Shown here: positions 6,514-14,055 of the stretch, piece after piece
How positions within the stretch are numbered: position 1 is the first letter of the stretch
Layout of the letters: the number at the start of each line of letters is the position of its first letter
DNA from: Bin5 sp022821545
GTDB taxonomy: Bacteria; Chloroflexota; Anaerolineae; Caldilineales; Caldilineaceae
NCBI GenBank assembly: GCA_963664085.2
Contig: CAXXLO010000002.1
Coordinates: 1,922,001 to 1,986,000 of the forward strand
Direction: 5' to 3'
DNA: 64,000 bases
Program-made: the position numbers and the translations under genes
The notes under the pieces: model-generated
Databases searched by the model: none
The model's input: the letters and a program-made list of their open reading frames with translations, nothing else
Told to the model about the DNA's origin: nothing

Positions 6514-8439
6514 TCATTCAGTATCGAATTCATTCAATGTTACTCCGAGCGTATTTTCTTCACGTTTAAGTAACCAGGTCAGACAGAGAGCTTGTACCCA
6601 TTCGGAAATACGTGACACGGTAGTCCCAAAAATAAGATTCGCCAGAGTCAATGAAGCGAATAATACGGAACTGCAAATGAGAATCCAGGCCGGGACCCAA
6701 GCTACGTTGAGAAGTCCTATTCCAACTCCAGAGGAGATCGCTAGAAGCACTCCAAATGCTATTGAAACAGACCGCGCAAGTTTTGTTGCCGTGCCTCGGC
6801 ATCTCCAGTAAATATTGCTCTTTAATTCTGCATTCTGGGTCTTCTGAGTGTCAAGTGCCTGACGGGTAGTTCTGTGCGCCTCTTGTTCATTCAGTAGTTT
6901 ATCAGTTTCTTCTTGTTTTATCTCGCTAGACACTCGTTCAAGAGTCTGGACAATGGTCTCTTTGGTAAGGGAACGATCTTCGCCCAATGTAAGATGCATT
7001 ATTTCCGGAATCGCGTTGATACTGCTCCTAAGCAACTGATGATTTGTTACAGAGATCTCGCCCTTTCGTTCCAGTCTGTCTATTTCGGACATATATTTGT
7101 CCAGGAATTCCTCCGACGGTTCAAGAGCCGCATAGGAGAATGCTAGCAACTGAGTAGTAGGAATTTGTGGCGCTCCCATCGGTGCCTTCAACCATGCCAT
7201 GTTCGCAAGGCTGAAATCCGAGATCACACTTGACACTTTTTGTGACGGTTCAAAACGCTGATCGTACTCCCAAGCAGCCTGAGCGAAACCGGTGTTGCTC
7301 GTCACGAAGATTGCTTTGGCTCTTTCTAGTGACCTTACTACCCTATTTGCTCTTAGAGCGTAAATGCTCCTTACCGAATTCGTATCATGGCGCTTGGCAT
7401 TCGGGTTATGGCGATAGCGCACCTTTTCTTCGAGAATTTCCTCAAATAACTGCTCATCAATCTGGTAATCCTCTATGTACGGTGGAGTAGAATCCACCTT
7501 GATACCGACTTTTTCGAGTTCAGCGTCAATTGATTCTGCTATAAGAATTAGATCCGACCTTGTAGTTCCTCGTCTCCTTGCCTCAAAAACTATTCCTCCC
7601 CGCCCTTGGGGCGTGTCAAAGTATTCGGCAGTACGTTGCACAAGCCGTTGAAGTTCGTCACGAGAGTGCGCAAACGCGGCGGCCCTGCCCCCTAATCTGG
7701 CCAAAAGATTCACCAGCGCGTTGATGGCATCTTTTTGGGGTTTACCATCTAGGCCAAGTTGCTGGACGAGAAGAGGTGTGTCGAAATAGAAAGTAACATC
7801 GCGATATGTAGCAGGAGCATCTTGAAGGTCGGGGCACAATAGAGCATTGGCTAACATATGACCTTGCACCAATATAAGAAAACTGTCGAATCGTTCAGGG
7901 TTAGCTTGCTGTACATATCGAACATAATCGCTGACCAGCACAATATCGGTTTGGTGTCTGCCCTCAAGACTTGGAATCGCAGTTCCTCGCAAATAAGCGC
8001 GCAGGCATGAAACATCGAATTCGGCTAAAAATGCGCATATGGCATCGATGGCATCATGATCATTATCTATGGAATTTATAGTCCCTGTGGAAAAGCGCCT
8101 CAACCCCTGCAGAACAGAAGAAATGTGGCGTTGTGCCCTCTCCTTCTTCTGCCAAAGTCTAGGGTCGGGCAGATCTCCGACAATTCGATATACGCCGTGT
8201 TCCTTCTTAATCGAATAACGTCGTGCAATTCGTTTCAGGACGATATTTATAGTGCGATCGGGAATCTCCAATCCGAAACCCTCGCGAATATAATTGCTGA
8301 CAACGTGACCAGAGATTGGTTCTGGCCGATGGTCATGAAGAACTTGAAGAATGAACGGCCAAAGGTAATCAAGGTAGTCCCTTCTGTGGTCTGCACTTAC
8401 CTTAAGAATTGCCAAGCTGGTTAGCGTTGCTGTTGACAT
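6514..8439 (-). CDS. Large membrane-anchored PIN-like protein with N-terminal winged helix
   Basis: A 641-residue protein. Residues ~20-90 look like a winged helix. The middle contains FYFDTPLLVQQLGL (~218-231), acidic positions and RHDTNSVRS plus AKAIFVTSN (~345-385), consistent with an expanded PIN-type nuclease fold. Residues ~500-545 form a coiled coil and ~555-605 two TM helices. Its ATG overlaps the hsdS stop (TAATG), so it is read as part of the R-M operon. AT-rich codon use contrasts with hsdM. Function is unknown; a restriction-linked backup effector is my inference. Confidence 0.62.
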   Translation of the reverse strand: MSTATLTSLAILKVSADHRRDYLDYLWPFILQVLHDHRPEPISGHVVSNYIREGFGLEIPDRTINIVLKRIARRYSIKKEHGVYRIVGDLPDPRLWQKKERAQRHISSVLQGLRRFSTGTINSIDNDHDAIDAICAFLAEFDVSCLRAYLRGTAIPSLEGRHQTDIVLVSDYVRYVQQANPERFDSFLILVQGHMLANALLCPDLQDAPATYRDVTFYFDTPLLVQQLGLDGKPQKDAINALVNLLARLGGRAAAFAHSRDELQRLVQRTAEYFDTPQGRGGIVFEARRRGTTRSDLILIAESIDAELEKVGIKVDSTPPYIEDYQIDEQLFEEILEEKVRYRHNPNAKRHDTNSVRSIYALRANRVVRSLERAKAIFVTSNTGFAQAAWEYDQRFEPSQKVSSVISDFSLANMAWLKAPMGAPQIPTTQLLAFSYAALEPSEEFLDKYMSEIDRLERKGEISVTNHQLLRSSINAIPEIMHLTLGEDRSLTKETIVQTLERVSSEIKQEETDKLLNEQEAHRTTRQALDTQKTQNAELKSNIYWRCRGTATKLARSVSIAFGVLLAISSGVGIGLLNVAWVPAWILICSSVLFASLTLANLIFGTTVSRISEWVQALCLTWLLKREENTLGVTLNEFDTE

Positions 8440-9803
8440 TATCTGACTCCTGCCAGCAGAAAATCCGTTGGATTCAATCGAGCTTCCCCCGATATGAGCT
8501 TCGGCACGAGGGTATCCCGTACCTGTACCAAGCTCTGGCTTTGCTTTTCCAAGTACAATATCGTGGCGTGCAATGGCGACACAAAACGATCAAAGGCTTG
8601 TATGACGCCTAGTTTCGGATAGAGCGCTTGTAAAGCGCTAAAGTCTCTCTTATTCATATTTCCAAACACAGATCCTCCCAGGCCACCCGTTCGTATATAG
8701 GGCGACAAGTGCTGACAATACCAATATATGTATCTGCTGAATACTCGTTCATTTGGAACAATGCTGTTGATCTGCTGATTGGTTTGAGTATGGTGGTGGT
8801 TCAAGATCACCAAGCCTGGAGTAGCTATGCAACTGACCGAAACGCTTCCAGGAGGTAACGTCTTTTTGCTTTGGGAATCAGCGCCTAGAGTCGACAACAT
8901 CATTTCAGTTTGTAGCGTATACATCCTCCCGTGCATGTCCGGAATTCGTAGGAACGGAACCTCGTCGCCAAAGTAGGCTGGCTCCTTAGTACTCGGGGTC
9001 TTACCAGTAATGATTTCTCCGAAGGTGTCCAACGCCTTCACCTCCCACCCCTCCGGAATCTCTCCCAACTCCGATTCGACCATCCCGTCAGGAAACAGGT
9101 CATACAACTCCGCCGGCATCCCCGGCAACGGCTCGCCCCGTCGCCAGCGGCCGTCCATTTTGGCGCGCACCGGGTCGAAGTCGACGAACCAGGACTTGAA
9201 CAGAGCGCGGGCCATCCCCTCCAGCGTCTCGTTCATGCGCCGGTTGAGCTCGATCTTGTCGTCCAGCGTGCCGAGGATGTGGGCGATGGCGCGTTGTTCG
9301 GGGAGGGGTGGGATGGGGATTGGTATCGTACGCAGGTACGTCACGGGCTGAGCGATGGACGGGACACCAACCTGTGATGTGTTCGCCAATAATTGATGTT
9401 GCCCCTCTGGCGACTTTAGATATAGGGCGACAAACTCAGGGACAACCTTAGTCCGGTCACAACGCACATAGAACTGACTCTGTGAAACGACATACTGGTG
9501 AAACTGTGAATCCTCTGGGATGTAGGCGACTTGCCCGATAGTGCCCCGATGCGTAAGAACAATGTCGCCGCGCATGACATTGGCATTTGCAAGCCGATGG
9601 GCATGTTCATAGCTGATAAAGTTGAAGCCAGGGGAATCATCAACCCTGGAGCCATGCAGGTGCTGGCCATTGATAATGGGTACACCTTCCGGCACAAACG
9701 TCTCAACCTTGATGGACGACCCAAATGGCCCCATTGCAACCTTTTCGGCAATCTCCTCAATTGTGGCTGTACGCCATCCGGCAGCCAATGCGAAATCAGT
9801 CAT
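8439..9803 (-). CDS. hsdS: Type I restriction-modification specificity subunit S
   Basis: A 454-residue protein that recognises the split DNA target for the HsdM/HsdR complex. There are two target-recognition domains. The first ends in PIPIPPLPEQRAIAHILGTL, followed by the central helical spacer DDKIELNRRMNETLEGMARA and SWFVDFDPVRAK. The second TRD starts at SELGEIPEGWEV and ends in LVQVRDTLVPKLISGEARL, the family's closing helix. Length is normal. It overlaps the next gene and starts 1 bp after the PIN gene. It is separated from hsdM by ~4.2 kb of toxin-antitoxin genes. Confidence 0.95.
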   Translation of the reverse strand: MTDFALAAGWRTATIEEIAEKVAMGPFGSSIKVETFVPEGVPIINGQHLHGSRVDDSPGFNFISYEHAHRLANANVMRGDIVLTHRGTIGQVAYIPEDSQFHQYVVSQSQFYVRCDRTKVVPEFVALYLKSPEGQHQLLANTSQVGVPSIAQPVTYLRTIPIPIPPLPEQRAIAHILGTLDDKIELNRRMNETLEGMARALFKSWFVDFDPVRAKMDGRWRRGEPLPGMPAELYDLFPDGMVESELGEIPEGWEVKALDTFGEIITGKTPSTKEPAYFGDEVPFLRIPDMHGRMYTLQTEMMLSTLGADSQSKKTLPPGSVSVSCIATPGLVILNHHHTQTNQQINSIVPNERVFSRYIYWYCQHLSPYIRTGGLGGSVFGNMNKRDFSALQALYPKLGVIQAFDRFVSPLHATILYLEKQSQSLVQVRDTLVPKLISGEARLNPTDFLLAGVR

Positions 9804-9804
9804 A

Positions 9805-10665
9805 TCACAACTCCGCTGTCTCTATTCGAGCTACATCTGCCTTGTTTGAAAGATTGATGTCGCCTGTAACCAGGACGACTCGCGCGTTCGGGTAAGTCGA
9901 TTGAACCTCCAAAACACTCGCAATAATCCGGTCGTCACGATTGTTTTCGTCGAGCCACGATAGAGTGTTATCCATTTTGGGTTCGCCAGCGACTGCCTTG
10001 ACCGTGATAGTTCGATCTACCGTTACCCCTTTTCGAAGGCCACCTTGATTTCGCCAACCCTTAACCCTTGTGATCACTTTGTTCACTTCCTTCCTAAAAT
10101 CGGAATTTCTGTGATTGTTCTTTAGAGCATCCAGTTCGGCAAGAACGGTAGGCAACAGTAGAAAGACGAAGGTGTCATCACTGGCAATGCTCTTGTAGTG
10201 AATCGGGGAAGGTTCACCAATAATGGCATTCGTATCTGGTATCAATATAGTCGCAGTCGGTCCATCCGCATCTAGAATGGCAAGCATCTCATGGAACAAC
10301 TTCACATCGGCGCGCAGCTTCTCCTCATTCGCTGCCCTGTCACGAGAAATTGACCAGTTAGGCTTCAATTCGATCCACTGACGGACCCGACTGTCAGCCT
10401 TTTTGATCCTACGGTTTAGAAGGTCTGTGGGTTTGGCAAAGACAGACTTGAAGATACCGACCCACTCCTCATAGTCACGCTTGATTGCAAGTTGAGCGTT
10501 CAACTGTTTATAGGTCGCTATTCTCAAGTAGCAGTCTGGACCAAGAAAGACGACAGACCTGCCAGACGTATTGCGGCGTTCGACAGGAAGTTCCCGAATC
10601 AAGTCTGCTATTCTGTTGGTTAAAGCCTCCAAGTCTGATTGGAGGCGCTCTGCTATTGATGGCAT
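9805..10665 (-). CDS. PIN-domain protein preceding hsdS
   Basis: A 286-residue protein. An N-terminal helical region (~1-140) is followed by a PIN-like domain with ILIPDTNAIIGEP (~150), LPTVLAELDALK (~190), DDRIIASVL (~250) and VVLVTGDINLSNKAD (~270), covering the acidic positions of this nuclease fold. Only 1 bp separates it from hsdS, so it is co-transcribed. It is longer than a VapC and resembles defence-linked PIN proteins; the target is unknown. Confidence 0.7.
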   Translation of the reverse strand: MPSIAERLQSDLEALTNRIADLIRELPVERRNTSGRSVVFLGPDCYLRIATYKQLNAQLAIKRDYEEWVGIFKSVFAKPTDLLNRRIKKADSRVRQWIELKPNWSISRDRAANEEKLRADVKLFHEMLAILDADGPTATILIPDTNAIIGEPSPIHYKSIASDDTFVFLLLPTVLAELDALKNNHRNSDFRKEVNKVITRVKGWRNQGGLRKGVTVDRTITVKAVAGEPKMDNTLSWLDENNRDDRIIASVLEVQSTYPNARVVLVTGDINLSNKADVARIETAEL

Positions 10666-10869
10666 TGTTCCCTCTATTGATTACACAACGCTTGGGCAAG
10701 AACGCAGTCGACGGCTTTGCCTGAAGCGCTGTCAACAATAAATGTGCTTGGCATCATGCAAACAATTCACCACCCTTTCTGGTGCTCGTTTTGGCCAAGC
10801 CAAGCCGAGCCGCGTCAGGTTGGCCTCAATCTCCGCGCCAAGCCGCTAGGCTATTGCCTGGTGCTCCCG

Positions 10870-11193
10870 CTATTCTTTACCCGCCGAAATCAGTATGCAG
10901 TAGTCCCTCTCAATCTCGCGATAAAAGCTCTCCGGCAGGCGCGCCCAATCCCGCGCCTCCACAAGGAACGGGCTCGTAGACAGCCGCAAGGCTTCCTCCA
11001 GGTCGACAAGCTGACCAATCGGAATCTCCTCCAAATCCGGCCCGCGCAGGACAAGGTCCAGATCGCTGCCGCCGTGGCTGTGACCGCTGACGCGGCTGCC
11101 TTAAGCCCATACTTCGACACCGGGTACGTGTTCGCGCAGGATCTCTTCCAACATGCGGTGATGTCTCGGTTTCAGATGCAGCCGTTCAGTCAT
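10870..11193 (-). pseudogene. MNT nucleotidyltransferase, inactivated by a nonsense codon
   Basis: Read through one stop, the 107-codon frame is a MNT/HI0073-type nucleotidyltransferase: VEVWA-stop-GSRVSGHSHGGSDLDLVL. The stop (TAA at 11101-11103) stands where a Tyr codon normally sits in WAYGS. All other catalytic features, GS and SDLDL, are intact. It overlaps the upstream HEPN-like gene by 8 bp. Loss of the AMPylating partner is expected to leave the HEPN-like protein unmodified. Confidence 0.85.
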
Positions 11194-11608
11194 CCCGACC
11201 CTCTTCAATAACACCGGCTAACGCATCTGCATCCGCGATGAATTGGGGCAGCAGTTCCAGCGTCTTCTCGGCAAACCGCGCCCCAAATTCATCCACCGTT
11301 TCATTGCGGGCAGCACGGTATTCCAGCCAGCGTTCGCAGACATCGTCGCTAATCAGGCAGTGCTTGGCGGCGTAGCGGAAAATATCGTTGAAGTAGAGCT
11401 GATCGGCCTGCCGGTTGCTGGCAAAGTAGGGGCGCAGCCGCTTCTTCAGCAATCTGCCGCTCTGCTCCAGCACAAGCTCGAACTCCTTCACACAGGCGGC
11501 GCGGTAGATGTCATACAACACATCCCCGGGTTCGCGCTGCTGCAGTCCTTCCCAGGCGATTCTGAGCGTACTGATGCAGCGGTTCAGATGGCCGGTGTTA
11601 ATGTTCAT
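11186..11608 (-). CDS. HI0074-type HEPN-like partner of the MNT
   Basis: A 140-residue all-helical protein of the nucleotidyltransferase-substrate-binding (HI0074) family. The YRAARNETVDEFG segment matches the RN-x3-H position of HEPN toxins, but the His is Asp here, so nuclease activity may be lost. It is encoded immediately before the broken MNT, as in known pairs. Retention after MNT loss fits a harmless, degenerate toxin. Confidence 0.78.
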   Translation of the reverse strand: MNINTGHLNRCISTLRIAWEGLQQREPGDVLYDIYRAACVKEFELVLEQSGRLLKKRLRPYFASNRQADQLYFNDIFRYAAKHCLISDDVCERWLEYRAARNETVDEFGARFAEKTLELLPQFIADADALAGVIEEGRDD

Positions 11609-11623
11609 ACCGATCTTCGAAGA

Positions 11624-12037
11624 CTATTCATTTCGGCCAGCGAACGGATCAAGCAGATGCACGCCAGTATGCTCAAAATCCCGCCCATTACGCGTAACAA
11701 CGATCAGATCGTGTACGATGGCAACCGCGGCAATCAAAGTATCCTGTAGAAAAGTGTCCGACTGTCGATGCATCAACTTCGCCCATACCCGAAAGGCGCT
11801 GGCGTCAACTGGCAGAATTTCATACGCAGTCATAACGCCGTCCAGCCAGCGCTCCAACTCCTCCGCCTTGCTGGGATCCTGTTGGCGCGTGACCTCAATC
11901 CCCGCTTGTATTTCTCCAATGGTCACAGCGGAAAGGTAAAGTTGCTCTTCCGGGACGCTTTGAATCCAATTCAGAACCGCCGCGTGCGGTCTGGAACGTC
12001 GTAACTCGGAGACGACGTTCGTATCCAGGAGATACAT
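11624..12037 (-). CDS. vapC: VapC/FitB-type PIN ribonuclease toxin
   Basis: A 137-residue protein. MYLLDTNVVSELRR carries the first catalytic Asp, AVTIGEIQAGIE the central Glu and QDTLIAAVAIVHDLIVVTRN the last acidic pair. Toxins of this type cleave RNA. It starts 9 bp after the Phd antitoxin gene and is likely neutralised and autoregulated by it. Confidence 0.88.
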   Translation of the reverse strand: MYLLDTNVVSELRRSRPHAAVLNWIQSVPEEQLYLSAVTIGEIQAGIEVTRQQDPSKAEELERWLDGVMTAYEILPVDASAFRVWAKLMHRQSDTFLQDTLIAAVAIVHDLIVVTRNGRDFEHTGVHLLDPFAGRNE

Positions 12038-12046
12038 AGCATTCCT

Positions 12047-12307
12047 CTACTCTAAATTCGGTGCAGAGCGCAGGCGGAGCTTCCTTCTGGGCGGGGTCAA
12101 CGCCTCTGTACGCGGCTCTGGGGCCAGCAAGAGTGCCTTCAGGCTTGGTTTCGCCAGTTTTTCCAGTCTGCGCCACTGTTCAATCGGCACTAGCACCGCT
12201 GTCTCTTTTCCGCGTTTGGTGACGATCTGCGGTCCTTCTGCGAGACTGGCTTCCAGGAGCGCGCTGAAGCGCGCCCTCGCCTCCTGCACTTGCCAAATGT
12301 TGCTCAT
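12047..12307 (-). CDS. Phd/YefM-type antitoxin
   Basis: An 86-residue protein starting MSNIWQVQEARARFSALLEA, with IVTKRGKETAVLVPIEQWRRL, the classic Phd/YefM DNA-binding fold. The C-terminal tail is basic and presumably binds the VapC downstream. The ATG at 12307 is preferred over a longer in-frame extension because it aligns with the family start. Confidence 0.87.
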   Translation of the reverse strand: MSNIWQVQEARARFSALLEASLAEGPQIVTKRGKETAVLVPIEQWRRLEKLAKPSLKALLLAPEPRTEALTPPRRKLRLRSAPNLE

Positions 12308-12362
12308 GCCTCCCTCCAGTTTCAGGCTTTTGGGTCGGGAAAATGTTGGACGGCCGCTACTG

Positions 12363-13592
12363 TCAATTTCTCTCCTCCAAGCTACTCTCGCCGTGCTCAA
12401 ACTGCCGCCGAACTTTGCCGCTGCCGACGAGCTGCGACAGCAGGCGGTAGTTCCCCCGCTCGTGGCGCACGCGGCCGGCGATGACCGCGGGGTGGACGCC
12501 GGATTCCCGGGCCAGATCGTAAACCGCCAGCACTGTGGCCCTGTCGCGTACCGGGCTGGACTTCCAGAAACGCGGCGGGATCAAGGCGTCCCGGGCTACC
12601 CTGTCAGCCTCATCTTCCAGCAGGTCCCCTCCGGTCAACGAGAGGTCGTCGATGAAAAGCTCGTTCTCGTCGCAGTCGAGATGGCGGCTGACGTGGGCCA
12701 GCTCGTGCATCAGGCTGAACCAGAAGTTGTCGATGCGGTCGTAGCGCAGGGTGAGGCCGATGACCGGACGGCCGTCCCGGAAACACAGGGCCGCGCCGTC
12801 GAGATGCGTGCGGGGCAGGTGGCGCTCAATTACGAGGGCTATGCCGTGTTCCGCCAAGTACGCCTGCGCGCGCCGCGGGCCGTCCTCGTACACGCTCAGT
12901 TGGGCGACTGCGCGCATGAAGGGTTCCGTTACCGTGCCCGGCTGGTAGTGGGCCTGGGGCGGGTTCTGATTGGCAAGAGCGAGGACGCGCCAGCACCAGG
13001 CTCTGAGCGCGTAGGGGTCGGTTTTGGCATTGATGCGACGGTGGCCGTTCTTGCGGTAGAGGGGCAAGGTGGCGACCTGCGGCCCTCCGGCCTGATCGAT
13101 CAGCCCGCGCAGCAGTTCTTCAGCGTGATCGATAAGGTCCCGTATCTGGGGAATCCAGCCCCGCTTTGCCATCTCCTTCAGTGGAAAACGGCGCGGCTCG
13201 ATTTCGTCTAGCGCAACATCGAATTCCGCGCCGCGTTTCTGCAAAAGCACGTCAGCGGGAATGCCAAGATGCTCATGCAATGCGCGTGCCATCGACATGG
13301 TAAGGTCCCGCTTTCCCGAAAGGACCTCGGAGACCTTTGCAGGGCTGCCGATGAAAGGGACGAGATCTCGCTGGCTGAGGCCTGCCTGGTCCATACGAAA
13401 CTCGATCGCGGAGATCGGGTCGGGAAAACCGATTTCCACGTTTTGGGATTCATAGTAACAGACCAGATCGACAAGAACATCAAGCTCGTCGCCCTCAGGC
13501 GTACCCTCTTCAGCGTCAAAGATCTCATCGATGCGCGCCAGGGCCCGCTTGTGGTCCTCCTCTGTGCGGATAGGCTTGATTGCTATGCTCAT
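12363..13592 (-). CDS. higA: HigA-type antitoxin fused to an ImmA/IrrE metallopeptidase domain
   Basis: A 409-residue protein. Residues ~55-115 form a Cro/HigA helix-turn-helix (AGLSQRDLVPFIGSPAKVSE, followed by LSGKRDL). The C-terminal half has HELAH, the zinc site of ImmA/IrrE peptidases, followed by EDEADRVARDALIP. The start at 13592 follows a GGGGAA ribosome site; a longer upstream frame runs into the toxin gene and is rejected. Such fusions act as antitoxin-repressors that may be switched by proteolysis. The upstream partner is HigB. Confidence 0.87.
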   Translation of the reverse strand: MSIAIKPIRTEEDHKRALARIDEIFDAEEGTPEGDELDVLVDLVCYYESQNVEIGFPDPISAIEFRMDQAGLSQRDLVPFIGSPAKVSEVLSGKRDLTMSMARALHEHLGIPADVLLQKRGAEFDVALDEIEPRRFPLKEMAKRGWIPQIRDLIDHAEELLRGLIDQAGGPQVATLPLYRKNGHRRINAKTDPYALRAWCWRVLALANQNPPQAHYQPGTVTEPFMRAVAQLSVYEDGPRRAQAYLAEHGIALVIERHLPRTHLDGAALCFRDGRPVIGLTLRYDRIDNFWFSLMHELAHVSRHLDCDENELFIDDLSLTGGDLLEDEADRVARDALIPPRFWKSSPVRDRATVLAVYDLARESGVHPAVIAGRVRHERGNYRLLSQLVGSGKVRRQFEHGESSLEERN

Positions 13593-13653
13593 TTCGTTTC
13601 CCCTTTGGTGTGTGCCTGTATCCATAAGGAAACAGCGTTGCAACGGGTTTTCG

Positions 13654-13947
13654 TTACACCTCCTCCACATTGATGCGGTCGTACTCTTTGTGCGTTCCAA
13701 AAAATCGAACGTGTACGAGACGCTTGCGAAAGTTGATTCTGGCCACCAGCCAGTAGCGGTTCCCCTTGATATTGAAGACAACGAGGTCCCCTCGAACAAT
13801 ACTGGCGCTTGGGTATCTCTCCTTCAGTTCCTGCGGGTCATTCCAGTCCGCCCGTTCCACTGCCAGACACCAATTCTGTAACGGGCCGCTGGCGTCGACA
13901 TGCCTTTTGCAAGCGCTCTCAATGAGCGGCGTATTGAAGATCCGCAT
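13654..13947 (-). CDS. higB: HigB-type mRNA interferase toxin
   Basis: A 97-residue protein ending YWLVARINFRKRLVHVRFFG then THKEYDRINVEEV, the conserved strands of the HigB family (RelE fold), which cleaves mRNA on the ribosome. The start at 13947 is chosen because a consensus promoter lies just upstream. Toxin-before-antitoxin order is typical of higBA. Confidence 0.9.
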   Translation of the reverse strand: MRIFNTPLIESACKRHVDASGPLQNWCLAVERADWNDPQELKERYPSASIVRGDLVVFNIKGNRYWLVARINFRKRLVHVRFFGTHKEYDRINVEEV

Positions 13948-13981
13948 GATATCCGTAAACGATTCCTGTAAATCGTTCCCA

Positions 13982-14010
13982 ATTTTAACGTTATTAGAAG
14001 GAATTGTCAA
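13982..14010 (-). promoter_or_regulatory. Sigma-70-type promoter of higBA
   Basis: Minus strand TTGACA (14005-14010), a 17-bp spacer and TAAAAT (13982-13987), ending about 35 bp upstream of the higB ATG. It gives the toxin-antitoxin pair its own transcription inside the R-M operon. Confidence 0.75.
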
Positions 14011-14055
14011 ACAAAATGGCGAGTTTGTACTAAAATACCAATAGGAATTTTTGTG

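Noticed and set aside
12216..13211. Plus-strand open frame opposite the HigA/ImmA fusion
   Set aside because: No recognisable domain; the minus-strand gene has HTH, HELAH and a coupled toxin.
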